DNA from: Paracentrotus lividus
Lineage: Eukaryota > Echinodermata > Echinoidea > Camarodonta > Echinidae
Direction of reading: 5' to 3'
Length of the DNA: 64,000 nucleotides
Assembly (NCBI GenBank): GCA_940671915.1
Contig: CALNVZ010003433.1
Coordinates: 15,629,985 to 15,693,984, forward strand
The notes beneath the pieces were generated by a model. The model saw nothing but the letters and a program-made list of their open reading frames with translations. It made no database searches and was not told the origin of the DNA. How positions within the stretch are numbered: the first letter of the stretch is position 1; every line of letters starts with the position of its first letter. This document shows, one piece after another, positions 26,901 through 35,768 of this stretch. The position numbers and the translations under genes were made by a program.

Positions 26901-27198
26901 AGTTCCCCTTTCCTTCACATGAGCATATCTCAAGTGTTTATGTTATTAATTCAATATTTGAATTAATTAGTCTTAAAAAGTAATGCGTAAGTTTTTTATA
27001 TTGCAATAAACAGATCACCCTGCTCTGCGGCCAAGAAGCCACAAGCCAGATGTCTTCAAGATCGAGCACAACAGCTCCCCGCGCCCCGCCACCAAGAACG
27101 GCATGCACCCGGCCAAACTCCCGCCTCTGTCTCCCAAAAATGACGGAGAACATCATGAAAATGGCGTCTCTTGGAAACCCGACGATGCTGTGGTTTGA
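5795..27198 (+). CDS. TBATA: TBATA (SPATIAL family) gene, 5' exons missing, internal block present twice
   Basis: Exon borders were read from splice sites and phases: A 5,795-6,115; B 8,066-8,314; C 11,363-11,607; D 13,740-13,821; E 14,995-15,286 (or copy-2 24,984-25,278); F 25,999-26,034; G 27,014-27,198 (stop TGA 27,196). The protein shows PICAVHDEG-type motifs (vertebrate PVCVVRD), the TDKWRDELRD helix, YSADTGRLIPP (vertebrate YSAETGRLIP), VLEMLCQILQTDSLNAVQSW (vertebrate VLELLCRILETD), and a basic PKKTKK motif. This order matches TBATA, known in vertebrates as a thymus, brain and testis protein that influences cell proliferation. Its role in invertebrates is not known to me. N-terminal exons are not seen and may lie upstream of the window. 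Exons A-E appear again at 15,730-25,278. Confidence 0.8.
7200..7910 (+). pseudogene. Array of four decayed copies of the exon B start
   Basis: Four cores at about 7,204-7,245, 7,386-7,455, 7,636-7,690 and 7,850-7,905 resemble the first ~60 nt of exon B. The spacing is about 210-235 bp, and exon B itself lies one period further on. The last relic keeps the acceptor CACAG and GATGTTC, then degenerates (about 70% identity by eye). The second keeps TTTTACAG, GATG and ATCTGTGC. All share a CTTCGTCACC-like core and have lost the reading frame. The same array recurs in copy 2 (about 17,060-17,770). They look like tandem exon duplicates that decayed, though a diverged minisatellite is possible. Confidence 0.45.
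8066..8314 (+). CDS. TBATA: TBATA exon B (copy 1, intact)
   Basis: Acceptor CGCACAG ends at 8,065 and donor CTCA|GTATGT begins at 8,315. The exon is 249 nt, phase 1 to phase 1, with an open frame starting GLLDVPICAVHDEGYFTNPR and ending in HAPIFGL. The PICAVHDEG motif corresponds to PVCVVRD in vertebrate TBATA. In the second block the same exon has one G deleted near its middle and one A inserted about 20 nt later, so a short out-of-frame patch results. Confidence 0.8.
9721..10804. mobile_element. Foldback element with nested inverted repeats (copy 1)
   Basis: The ends are near-perfect inverted repeats more than 120 bp long, starting ATATAAACCCCTCACAAAAA and including CCATTGGAAAGATAATTTAT. 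Inside, a second inverted pair (around 9,955-10,050 and 10,490-10,590) carries GTTCCGCAAC and CCATTGTCAAG. The halves thus form a giant hairpin built of two or three related ~240 bp units per arm. There is no credible transposase frame. It lies in the intron between exons B and C, and recurs at 19,568-20,646 in copy 2. Confidence 0.8.
11363..11607 (+). CDS. TBATA: TBATA exon C (copy 1)
   Basis: Acceptor TTTACAG ends at 11,362 and donor TTG|GTAAGA begins at 11,608. With one base from the preceding exon it encodes 82 codons, entering in phase 1 and leaving in phase 0. It holds the charged helix VTDKWRDELRDITEQAG, then YSADTGRLIPPPSRGM, one of the best conserved motifs of the TBATA family, and a His-rich end (QKHHEHDMMYHIAAEG). 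Copy 2 (21,208-21,451) lacks one C near its 3' end. Confidence 0.85.
13740..13821 (+). CDS. TBATA: TBATA exon D (copy 1)
   Basis: Acceptor TTGGACAG ends at 13,739, and the donor GTGTGT follows at 13,822. The 82 nt exon enters in phase 0 and leaves in phase 1. It encodes VLEMLCQILQTDSLNAVQSW followed by LVSAGDR, closely matching the helical VLELLCRILETD...AIQFWL core of vertebrate TBATA. The copy-2 exon (23,740-23,821) has the same length. A GA microsatellite begins about 40 nt downstream. Confidence 0.85.
13864..13914 (+). repeat. (GA)n microsatellite (copy 1)
   Basis: About 50 bp of GA dinucleotides in the intron after exon D. The counterpart in copy 2 (about 23,866-23,912) differs by an interruption and a few bases. 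Confidence 0.95.
14189..14692. mobile_element. TTAA-flanked palindromic element with CRE-like sites (copy 1)
   Basis: The element begins TTAAAGGGGAAGTTCACC and ends with its reverse complement. Inverted arms extend about 150 bp (for example GTCGATTTTC near the right end against GAAAATCGAC near the left). The terminal TTAA suggests the target preference of piggyBac-type transposases. Each arm holds a palindromic GTGACGTCAC (14,322-14,331 and 14,550-14,559), identical to a cAMP-response core. It has no coding capacity. Copy 2 carries it at 24,184-24,683, and a decayed relative lies near 41.5 kb. Confidence 0.75.
14780..14932. mobile_element. Short GGATC-ended element with poly-G run (copy 1)
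   Basis: About 150 bp bounded by CAGTGGATC on the left and GGATCCACCACTG on the right, containing AAGGGGCGCC and a G-run of about 10. Related ends (GTGGATCCAG, GGATCCGC, GGATCCCGCCACT) recur around 37.4, 37.7, 48.0, 55.8 and 61.8 kb. This indicates a local family of small non-autonomous elements with GGATCC-like tips. Confidence 0.45.
14995..15286 (+). CDS. TBATA: TBATA exon E (copy 1, two one-base deletions)
   Basis: Acceptor TTTTACAG ends at 14,994 and donor GAAG|GTATTT is at 15,287. Length 292 nt breaks the frame. Relative to copy 2 one A is missing at the start (AAAGACG against AAAAGACG) and one C later (ATCACGCT against ATCACCGCT). With both, the exon would be 294 nt, phase 1-1, and open, reading EKTLVLDMIRSAM at its start, which matches the vertebrate EKDLALGLLQTAV segment. 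The remainder is Pro-rich, then PKKKEENNNQERTIFDEEG. The breaks look like consensus errors rather than decay. Confidence 0.7.
15555..15714 (+). repeat. Pyrimidine tract (CTT/CTC)n (copy 1)
   Basis: A CT-rich run of TTC, TCC and CTC triplets at the right end of the first duplicate block. Reading frames of Leu or Phe across it are repeat artefacts. The first block ends immediately after this tract. Confidence 0.9.
15730..15994 (+). pseudogene. TBATA: TBATA exon A, 5'-truncated (copy 2)
   Basis: Matches 5,846-6,115 but lacks the acceptor and the PICSVHDDG start. Several one-base deletions shift the frame (for example GGTCGTTTCC against GGTCGTTTTCC). Three of them close together restore the downstream frame before PKFGM and the donor A|GTAAGT. 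As it stands, it cannot be spliced as a complete internal exon. Confidence 0.75.
17924..18172 (+). CDS. TBATA: TBATA exon B (copy 2, compensating indels)
   Basis: Same acceptor and donor as the first copy and the same 249 nt length. It has one deleted G (CACGGGGATG against CACGGGGGATG) and one inserted A (CCTAAAGCC against CCTAAGCC). The frame is therefore wrong only between the two. Confidence 0.7.
19568..20646. mobile_element. Foldback element with nested inverted repeats (copy 2)
   Basis: Duplicate of the 9,721-10,804 element, with the same terminal CCCCTCACAAAAAGTT inverted ends and the same internal hairpin units. It differs by scattered single-base indels. Confidence 0.8.
21208..21451 (+). 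CDS. TBATA: TBATA exon C (copy 2, one-base deletion)
   Basis: It carries the same YSADTGRLIPPPSRGM motif as copy 1. One C is missing next to the donor (GAAGTTTG against GAAGCTTTG), which would shift the frame into exon D, and GGTCTGCG replaces GGTCTCGG. Confidence 0.75.
23740..23821 (+). CDS. TBATA: TBATA exon D (copy 2)
   Basis: Open and of the same length as the first copy, encoding VLEMLCQILQTDSLN and the following Trp-containing helix. The donor reads GTGTTA here against GTGTGT in copy 1. Confidence 0.8.
24184..24683. mobile_element. TTAA-flanked palindromic element (copy 2)
   Basis: Counterpart of 14,189-14,692 with the same inverted arms and GTGACGTCAC sites. It differs by single-base losses (AAAGGGAAG against AAAGGGGAAG). 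Confidence 0.7.
24984..25278 (+). CDS. TBATA: TBATA exon E (copy 2, one extra A)
   Basis: The exon is 295 nt where 294 are expected. Its start GAAAAGACG keeps the EKTLVLDMIRSAM frame that copy 1 loses, and it keeps the C in ATCACCGCT. However, it has eight A residues after TTCC where seven are needed for FQKNITATYND. Copy 1 has the seven. The two copies complement each other exactly. Confidence 0.75.
25703..25853. mobile_element. Hairpin element (~150 bp) with poly-G/poly-C tips
   Basis: The left arm GGCATTTCATCAAACGACTT followed by GTCGGACGTTTTATCCGAC is repeated inverted at the right (GTCGGATAAAACGTCTGACA, then CTTTGATGAAATGCC). The tips are runs of G and C. It is non-coding. It sits between the end of the second duplicated block and an N gap, a place where assemblers commonly fail. 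Confidence 0.8.
25854..25878. other. Assembly gap (25 N)
   Basis: Twenty-five unknown bases directly after a poly-C run. The true size is not given. The intron of TBATA continues on the far side, so the gap lies between exons E and F. Confidence 0.99.
25999..26034 (+). CDS. TBATA: TBATA exon F
   Basis: A 36 nt micro-exon between TTCATTAG and GTAAGA, phase 1 to phase 1. With the split codon from exon E it encodes GNFPKKTKKAKR, a basic stretch that corresponds to PKKTKI in vertebrate TBATA and could act as a nuclear localisation signal. It exists only once in the window. Confidence 0.7.
27014..27198 (+). CDS. TBATA: TBATA terminal coding exon G
   Basis: Acceptor AAACAG ends at 27,013. With the single base from exon F the exon encodes 61 residues and a TGA stop at 27,196-27,198. 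The product is basic and Pro/His-rich (RPRSHKPDVFKIEHN near its start and ENGVSWKPDDAVV at the end). The frame follows directly from the phase-1 junctions. Candidate AATAAA signals follow at 27,385 and 27,922. The long frames in other registers here are shadows. Confidence 0.65.
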
Positions 27199-30100
27199 AA
27201 GTGATCGTCAAGGTCAAGAGACTATGGTCTGAAAGTCAAGGTCGTCAGGAGACGTTGTGAATCTCAACTGATAGTGGATGTCATAACAGAAGATATTTTT
27301 ATGCATAGGAAGACAGATTTATATTCAATGGAATATGCGGAGTTAAAATTTAAAATTCTTATTTTACTTAGCGTTGGAGAGGAGAATAAATAGTTTTATA
27401 TACCATAAATAACTGCGAGTTCCAACTATAAAATCATAAACACACAAAGTTGAAGTGCTTACTTTGTTCAGTGCTTCTAGTAACCTAGTTGTTGATTATT
27501 TGCAATATGCCTACAGCTTGAAATGTGGTAGATCCAAAATACTGAACAAAGATTAGTACCTCACTTTTGAACATTTTAAAATGTTTTTATAATGAATTCA
27601 TTAAAAAATTCATAAAATTGTGATGTGCTTTGCCGAGGTTAGAATGTTGATAATAAGAATATTCAACGCACCGCTTGTTGTAACCCTACACAGTTCTTGT
27701 GCATTTGGCGTTCCAAATTGTCATATCATATGAAAATGTTCCTTTGTGTTAGTTTTAAAATTCCAAGAATAAATTCAAACTACAGCCTTATTTATTGGAA
27801 AGCTGTTATTGTGACATTTTGCAATAGTCTAAAACATGTACAAAAAGGATTACAATTAAATAACATTGGTGGATATAGTAGGACCAGCAATGAAAGAAAA
27901 GTATAAAGTATTGTTGATGGAAATAAAAATTTTGAGAGATTTACAAAGTTGTTCTTATTTGACAATCATCATTAACTATATTACCACAATACTTATACAA
28001 TTTCCTTCAAGGCTGCACCCCTTCAGGAAATTGTAGTATTACAGTCGCTTTGACCCCATATATTCCATCCCCAGAGACAGTGTATAATACTATAAATTAT
28101 GTGTGCAGTATTTTAACAAACTAACTTATTCAAAAGTTTATTTGTCAGGAGAAAAGGGGAGAGTTTTGACTCTGTATAATATATTCTTCTTTAATCAAGA
28201 GTATCATTGTGAATTGTAGCTGATCTTTTTCACGTAACAAGTCTTTTGAAATTTGTAATGAAGATAACACCGAAATAAGGCCTGATATAGCTGAAATGTC
28301 CTATATGAAAATCTAATGTGTGGAATGAACAAACATAAGAAAATCTGGACATGTTACGGTGGATAGAAGTGACATCCCATTAAATTCAGAATATTTTAAT
28401 TGATGGTTTTTAAGGAAATATCTCTTGGTAAATCTGGTACTGGTACAATTATTGTCATCCACCTTGGCCACAAATTTACAAGATTTAATCCATTTGAAGG
28501 AAATATAATTATCCCTATCTGCGATATAATGGCTGTTGATGGTCAAAATTAGGTTACCCATTTAGGTCCAATAGACAATGTCACACCTTGAAATAATTAT
28601 GAGTGGCTCCAGATATAATAAATATACTGAACTTCATTCATGGTTTATTTTTGGTATACGTGTAGGCTCTATGTATACTGTAATTTTTATATCTACTATC
28701 TGAGTATTATGTGACTTTGATGCAATATATAGTGACTTAGTTAGAGAACAATTATGCAACTCTATTTCATGTTTAGATCAATTTGTTTTAAATGTCATAA
28801 ATGACGTTTGTTCTATTTTAGTTCATAAACTCGTTGCAATGTTCATTTCTATTTGTTTTTATAAATGTCAAAACACTCACATTTTGCAGTGCTGCTTTGA
28901 TTAGTTGTTGGATTTTTATTTTGCAGTTAATGCTCTGGGGAAATATCAAATTCTTATTCTTTACCATAGTTACATGTACATGAACAGTAAAGGCTTAAAT
29001 AATCATCATTTTTGTTGCTGCTCATCATTGTTTTTGTTTATTAGAAAGTATACTTTCACGTGTTAGCCAATAAAAGAAAGTGGTGGTGATTCATATACTG
29101 TCTTTAAAGACATGCAGTCATTGTGGTCTATTTGACAGGTGGACAAACAGCCAAACACAAGGCAAAAAGTTTGAATCTCAATATGTCGCATTGGCGAGAT
29201 GATAATCTCCATCCGCCATACCCGACCCATGCAGGAATTTCTTTGAAATTGAGAGAGCATCATATACATGCTAAAAATTTGTGATAACTGTCTGCCAAGA
29301 ATTGTCATGTACATGCATGTATGATGGATGTGTGCATAACAAAGGCCAAGTGAAAGTATCAAAATAATAATTACAGATGTTAGTCTTTAAAAATGTGGAC
29401 AAAATAAAGGCTGCGTCCACATTTGAGCAATTTCAGCATAAATCAAGGAATCATGAAAAGGTAAAGTTGTAAGATTGATTTTAATCAAATTTAATGATTT
29501 CATGCCTTGTCATTTTGCATATCCAATCACGTTTCTTTTATTTGTACATCTTTGATATGAATTTGAACTCACTGTGAGGGGATGTTGAGATGTAATATTG
29601 AAAATAATAATAATAATTATATGTTGAGGGCCTGAAGGGCATTAACTATATGTAAAGCTAATGAGCTAGCGTCCTTTTGCTTCAGAGAGATGATATGTTT
29701 GATATTGAGCATGCAAGCTACTATATGTGCTATGCAACGTAAAAAGGTAAATGATTGAACTAATTCTATGTATGTTGATTTTATGCATGATAACCTGTTT
29801 TAACTAACACTTAGTAAATAATATATTCCGTCCATGAAATATTGTTATACTCATGTTTTGTACTAAATATTAACAGCATGTAAATATTGATTTCTTGCAA
29901 TTCTATGTATTATTTCTTTGCTTCAAAGTTCCCTGTGCTGAGCACCTCTTTCTGAAAAATATTTGAAATAAAAAAAATACGCAAAAGTAATTCGACTGGT
30001 ATATATTTATTTTAATGAGTACTCTCTATTTTCTATGGTATCACGTTTGAAATGACAAATCATTGGTTAAAACAAATTATGTAGGCCTCTATAATATTTA

Positions 30101-31554
30101 TTTCTTTGTAGTTTAATGATGCTTTTTTTTAATTTTTATATATGACATGGAAATTACCAAGATCATTAAAGGACTCATCCGGGCTGGAGTTTGCATTATA
30201 AGAAAAATAAAGTAAAATCGAAAAAGCACAACACTGAAAATTTCATCAAAATCGGATAAGAAATAGCAAAGTTATGAATTTTCTTAGGTTTTGAATTTTT
30301 TAGGAAACAGTTCTTCAAATTGGCAACCTGATGATGTCTCAGTCCCCCTACTTTCTTTGTATATTATTGTATGAAATACCAATTATCAAGATTTTCTGCC
30401 CCAAGGACATAAAAACACAGATTAATCCTTGTGGAATGTTCAAGGTCACAAGTGCTTTTACTTATTTCAGTATGAGGGACAGATTTTCTGTATACGCAAT
30501 ATGTGAAAAAATGAGATAAATAGGATTTCATATAATAAAATACACAAGAAGTAGGGGGACTGTGACATCATCAGTTTGCTCATTTGAATATTCAAATATT
30601 CAAATGAGACAATGAAACAATTGCCAAGAACTGTTTTACAAAAAAAATCAAGACCTAAAAAAAAGCATAACTTTGTTATTTTTCATCCGATTTTGATGAA
30701 ATTTTCTGTGTTGTGCTTGATGAATTTTACTTAATTTTACAAAACTTTTTCATTTCAGCCCGGACTCCTCCTTTAAGAGTTTATCATAGATGTTTAGGCA
30801 GCACAACATACAGAAATTATATTTTCAAAAAGCATTCTCTCAATTGTTGGATTAATTTTGCACAATATGTATCAATTTACGGCCCATAATAGATTTGTTA
30901 ACCCTTTTACATGTAGCTTGAAAAGCTGGTTTACTGGCTTGCCAAAGACAGTAAAATATCCTAAAATGCCCCTTTTCATGTGCCCAAAGGATGGCGCTAT
31001 TGCAAAAACGTATTACAGACCCTTTATCATCGCGGTAAAATTTTGCATACCTCTTTCAACCTTGTGAATAAAATTTGTAGATTTTGAATTTCCAGAAATC
31101 TGCAAATGATTCAGGGTTCAAAGGGTTAAAAAGAAAGAAACTTTAGGGTTTTTTTTCCCACAGCTTGCACAACTAATCATTTCTTTTAAAAAATGGATTA
31201 AAAGTAAAAATCTTGACACTGAATAATGTCAGTTTACCTTCCTTTAAAGCAAAGCTAAAATCCATCATGTCATATCAGAGAATCAGTTTATACCAGAAAC
31301 ATACTCCATCAAAAATCTTATTGACAGTATTGATAACAAAATTGACCCGATTTGGTGTTGATAGTACAAGTTCATATAATGATATGATAATCAAATCTGC
31401 CTTGGCAACTACCTGTATAGAAAGAAAAAAACCTCTTCTTACCAAGTCTAAACTTTTTCTTCTGAGTGAAAATCTGACCATAATAATAGTAGACGAATAG
31501 TACAACATGATCCCATTGCACATGTAGAGTTTTCTCCATCAGAAACATTCACTA
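27199..31554. other. Spacer between convergent TBATA and TRMT10A genes
   Basis: AT-rich sequence with no frame that can be supported as coding. It should hold the 3' UTRs of both genes and contains one TTAA-flanked palindromic element (30,166-30,776). No RNA gene was recognised. Confidence 0.6.
30166..30776. mobile_element. TTAA-flanked palindromic element, second family
   Basis: Begins TTAAAGGACTCATCCGGGCT and ends AGCCCGGACTCCTCCTTTAA, imperfect inverted ends flanked by TTAA. The arms continue inward: CATCAAAATCGGAT on the left against ATCCGATTTTGATG on the right, and GATGATGTCTCAG against GTGACATCATCAG. It is 611 bp and non-coding. It is clearly a different family from the 14.2 kb element but has a similar plan. 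Confidence 0.75.
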
Positions 31555-34500
31555 TCAGCTCACATGTACATCATAATCTCCACATTCCTCATCTAATGTA
31601 TTTGGCCTGATCCCATCATCCTGGCTTTCTTCACGTTGATCACCTGAGTTCTTGCTCTGTGTATCAATGATATTTACCACAGTTTTGACGTCTCCATGAA
31701 GGTCCTCATTTTCTTGACCAATATCCGAGTCGACATCTTCTTTGTTTAAAGTCCTAATGTCCGATTCATCCTCTACTTTTATTTCCGTTGTTGCAGTTGA
31801 GTTCTGCTCTGATGGACTCTGATTATGTTCCTGGAGGGAGGTTTCATCAGTAAAACTTGATGATGATTTAGTTGTGTCTTCTGCAGGGTTGTCTTCGGTT
31901 AGGAACGCTTTCACCTTGCGATTCGGCAAAATTTTGAAGAAGGCATCCTTCCAGTTGCCGCATTGAATATAAGCCAGGATGATCTCATAAACTGAGAAAT
32001 GAAAGAAAGGAACAATTTATAGGAATTGTTTACTTAAAATTGATAATAAATATCATTTTAGCCCCACTGAGTTCTGATTACAAGAAATTCAAATATACTA
32101 GAAATTTACTTGTGAGTGACATCAATAAGAGCTCTTTACTCAAAACAGACACAGTATCCATGTTTACTATTGTTGCAGTAGAGTCATGAAAAGAAAATAG
32201 ATTACGACAATAAATAGCGCTTAGAAACACTTCTATCAAGTGTTTACAAATACAATATATTAATACTATTTTAAGGTTAATCTTCAGACCATATTGTAAA
32301 ATCAACTTATATTCCCCACTGTCATTAGTGAAGAGTTTTTAATTTACATATGCATACATGAATGTTAACAGGGGAAAATACCAGAAGAAGATATTGTAAT
32401 GATTAACAAAGCATACATTCTGTGCCTTGTAACAAAGAGTTATGATCAATTGCACTTTTGAAACAGCCATTCTGATTGGTCCACAGTAAGAAGATTATGC
32501 AGGAATTCTATGCAACAAGGATCCTTATTGGCTATCAATTGATAGTAAGTTACAGGGTACTAAAGTATGAAACTCACCATGATTGACTGCCAACACCTTC
32601 CTTGAATTCAGCTTCACAAAGTCACCAATAGGAAGCTGCGCATGGTTCCATCCTTCCTTCAGTACTCTCTCATAGCAGAAGCCCTGGTAGAATTTGGGGA
32701 AACAGGTCAAATATGATTGGTCAACAATTTAAATATCCGTCAAAATATTCTTCTGATGCAAGAGTTTTAGCATAATTGCATTTTCTGCTGCTGACAATAC
32801 GCAATATTACAGCCTCTGTATTTCTTTTAAAAACGTTCTGTAAAAAGAGCAGATTATAAATGCTGTTTTTATTTCAATGCAATTTGTTTTTTTTCACATC
32901 TCATAGATACATAAACACAAAATGTTAATGATGTTACTATACAAGGACAGAAGAATGTTATTGTTTTGCTGCCTTTATATAAACCAAGAATGTTGTTGTT
33001 GTTATCATAAATAAACAGTATTCTCGTACCAGGACAAAATATTTATGTAGCTATAATAATTTTTTTAATTTTTTTTATTTTTATTATATAGCATCTTTCC
33101 AGTTATAAAGTAACTGATAAAAGTTACTTCTAATGTGTTATTAACCTAGTTATTGGATAAAATTCAAGTGCAGCCAGTTCCCAGGCGCATGTTTATCTTA
33201 CCAGGTAACCATCTAAAACCTGGGTAAGGTGAAGCATATAGAAAAAAATGCCTTGCCCAAGGACATACAGGACCTGAATACTGTAAAAGTGGTTATTTTG
33301 GAGGTGGTTTTATTTTAACATAAGGCTACTTATAGTAATGAAAGCATTACAAAAATTGTGAAATTATCCACTTGCAAATTTCCCAAACTAGTCCAAAATC
33401 ACGAAAATAGCTGTACGCAAAAAGTATAGGCTTATACAGTATTCGTGTTCAGTACTAGAATCATCATACGTTACCTTGTGATGGTTGTGGTCCACTAGAC
33501 CACCTATGATGTAGACCTTGCTTGGGTCCAGGCCCTGGAGTACATTTGGAGACTCGGCTGCTAAGTAGACCATGTTGTCTGCACCAAATGCCGCCTTGGG
33601 TTCTTTCTCCTCCAAATGAACCTATAAATGAATATGTGATGAATTATGATCAAAACAATTAACATAATATATCTGTATCCAAAAAGATACGGATTGAAAA
33701 CTATCAATCAAACTCTCATGATACATGTATGCATTTACAAGAATCTTCAGGATTGAGGGAGGAAGAAGTGAGAGAAGAAACTTCTTGCTATATTAACTTC
33801 AATCACGTACAATTCAACATTACTGTCCGTAACCAGCCTAACAATGGGTTTTGGTAACCAATGATTTATTGTACTACATACGACATATAGTGAAACCTTA
33901 CAACAAAAGTTGTTTTAGCCTTGATATAACATGCTTTCATCTTAGCATGATAATATCTTCAGGCTGAATTTTTATGACAAGGCTACACTGCTATTAAATT
34001 TTGCATGTAGCAGTATGAACGTTTGAGGGGGAGGGGTAATATGTTACAGTACAATGACACTTACTCCAGCAACAATTGTTTTGCTATCAATCCCAAAGAC
34101 TAATCAAATGATTAGTTCAGCCCTAGACTCAACACTGTACCTAACACGAAACCTAAATGTTACATAAACTTCACCCTAACCCTATATCTTAGACGAAATA
34201 AAGCCAGAAGCAAATGTCAGAGCATGAATACTTACATCCCAGTTCTTGTACCCTTGAACCAAACTGTCCATGAGTTCCTTAGTCTTGTCTTTCAGGCTGG
34301 ATATGTAGAGCTGGAGGGGCTTGTTTGATTTTCTGTTTTCCGAATAGCATCGTTGGATCTGCTTGAGTAGCTTCTTGATGTCCTTGAAAAAAAAAATCAA
34401 TTTCATGAAGAACTTTCTCCTGATGATATAAAGAGATATTATGAGCCCAAGGATGTTTCTTCACAATAATGACATGCTTCCAGGTTTTCGGTTTTAGGAC

Positions 34501-35768
34501 CACTACGTAAGAGTAGCACATCGTTGGTATGAATGGGCAGCTTGCAAAGTCTGTTACTGTGTACGTATTTTGAACTCCCTCTACACTATGAGGAACGTGA
34601 CAAAAGAAAATTGATTGAATGAGTACATTCACTGAGAAGCAAAACTCACAATCGCATGACATCTATGAGACAATGATCATTGTTCTTCTTCTCCAGTCCT
34701 TTCTCTCAATGAACCCAAAGTATCAAATAGATGCATGCATCTCCATGTGACGTGAATTAGGTCAAAATGGGTACAGGGATTGGGCAAAATTGGCACTCAA
34801 GAAGATGACTCAGTGTCTCCTCCTATGACCATTATGCATTTGAATGAGGATATCTGCATGTGACTTAAGTAGTTGTGTCACTAAGGGGATTGTTTGATTA
34901 TGTGAGAAATTATTATCGTCATTAAAATAATAAGATAAGAAATATAAAAAAAAACAAACACTTACTGGCTCAGTCATAAGAGAATCATACGAACAGTCGA
35001 TGGCTACCCTGATGTTACTAGCTTCAGGATCACTCATCCGTTTCTTCTTGATGGCAAGACTCTCCTCGTCAATTCCTTCCTTTCGGGCCTCTTCCAAAAT
35101 CCTCTTCTTTTTCTCCTTGATCTTTTCTCTTTCCTTTTTCCTGAGCAGAATGGTTCAAATACATAATAGAAGTACTGATAAGTGCAAAGGTTGAGGAGGA
35201 TAGACGGGAGGGCAATAAAGAACTCACAGATACTTTTCATTATCTATCCTTTGTGCTGTACAGTATCATCATAAAACATTGGGAGAAGATAGGCAGGGAG
35301 AGATAGAGAGAGAAAGAGTATATGTAGAAATATGGAGGGAGAAATTGAAGAAAAGAGATGGGTAGGAACAAGAGAGAAAGCAGAACTATAGAGAGATTTC
35401 TTCCTTCCTATTTTGTATATTCATTGTTTCAGGAAATGTTTCATATATTATAACAGCGATTTGACAAATATCAAAAATGGAAATTTTTTCCAATAAAACC
35501 TACTTAGATCTATATTACAAATAATGATATGCTTTAGGATGGACTCGCAATTTATTGAATGCTGTTGTAACCAATATATCAATGGAGTCAAGAAATCAGA
35601 CCAATGTTAGAATATATATATATATATATACCTTCTTTCTTTCTTTGTTTCTGCCCATCTTTGGTGTTTCATCTGTTTCTTCATTTGGTTTTTAGATAGG
35701 ACTGGGGTCACCTCTTTCTCAGATGGTTGTGGATGTGTGTCATCTTGGCAGTCCACTTTATCATCCAT
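31555..35768 (-). CDS. TRMT10A: tRNA (guanine-9-N1)-methyltransferase, TRMT10A-like
   Basis: Six exons on the minus strand: 35,632-35,768; 34,966-35,140; 34,236-34,382; 33,475-33,621; 32,578-32,683; 31,555-31,991. They sum to 1,149 nt (382 residues), and all phases fit. The ATG at 35,768 has an in-frame stop 18 nt upstream. The enzyme uses S-adenosylmethionine to methylate N1 of guanosine 9 in tRNAs. The N terminus is Lys/Arg-rich (residues 28-65). The SPOUT-type domain follows: [24 protein letters not shown] at 190-202 with the presumed catalytic Asp at 197, then [19 protein letters not shown] at 219-237 and [18 protein letters not shown], all close to vertebrate TRMT10A. The last exon adds an acidic, Ser-rich tail of about 115 residues, somewhat longer than in the human protein (about 339 residues). 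Mitochondrial TRMT10C is less likely. Confidence 0.93.
35612..35655. repeat. (TA)n next to (AAAG)n at the TRMT10A exon 1 donor
   Basis: A TA run (35,612-35,630) directly follows the donor of TRMT10A exon 1, so the intron begins GTATATATATATA on the minus strand. The exon end itself is an AAAG repeat coding for KKER. The splice site is sandwiched between two microsatellites. Confidence 0.8.

Noticed and set aside
27050..27232. Arg/Pro-rich frame starting ATGTCTTCAAG
   Set aside because: Wrong register; the phase from exon F selects the frame that ends at 27,196-27,198.
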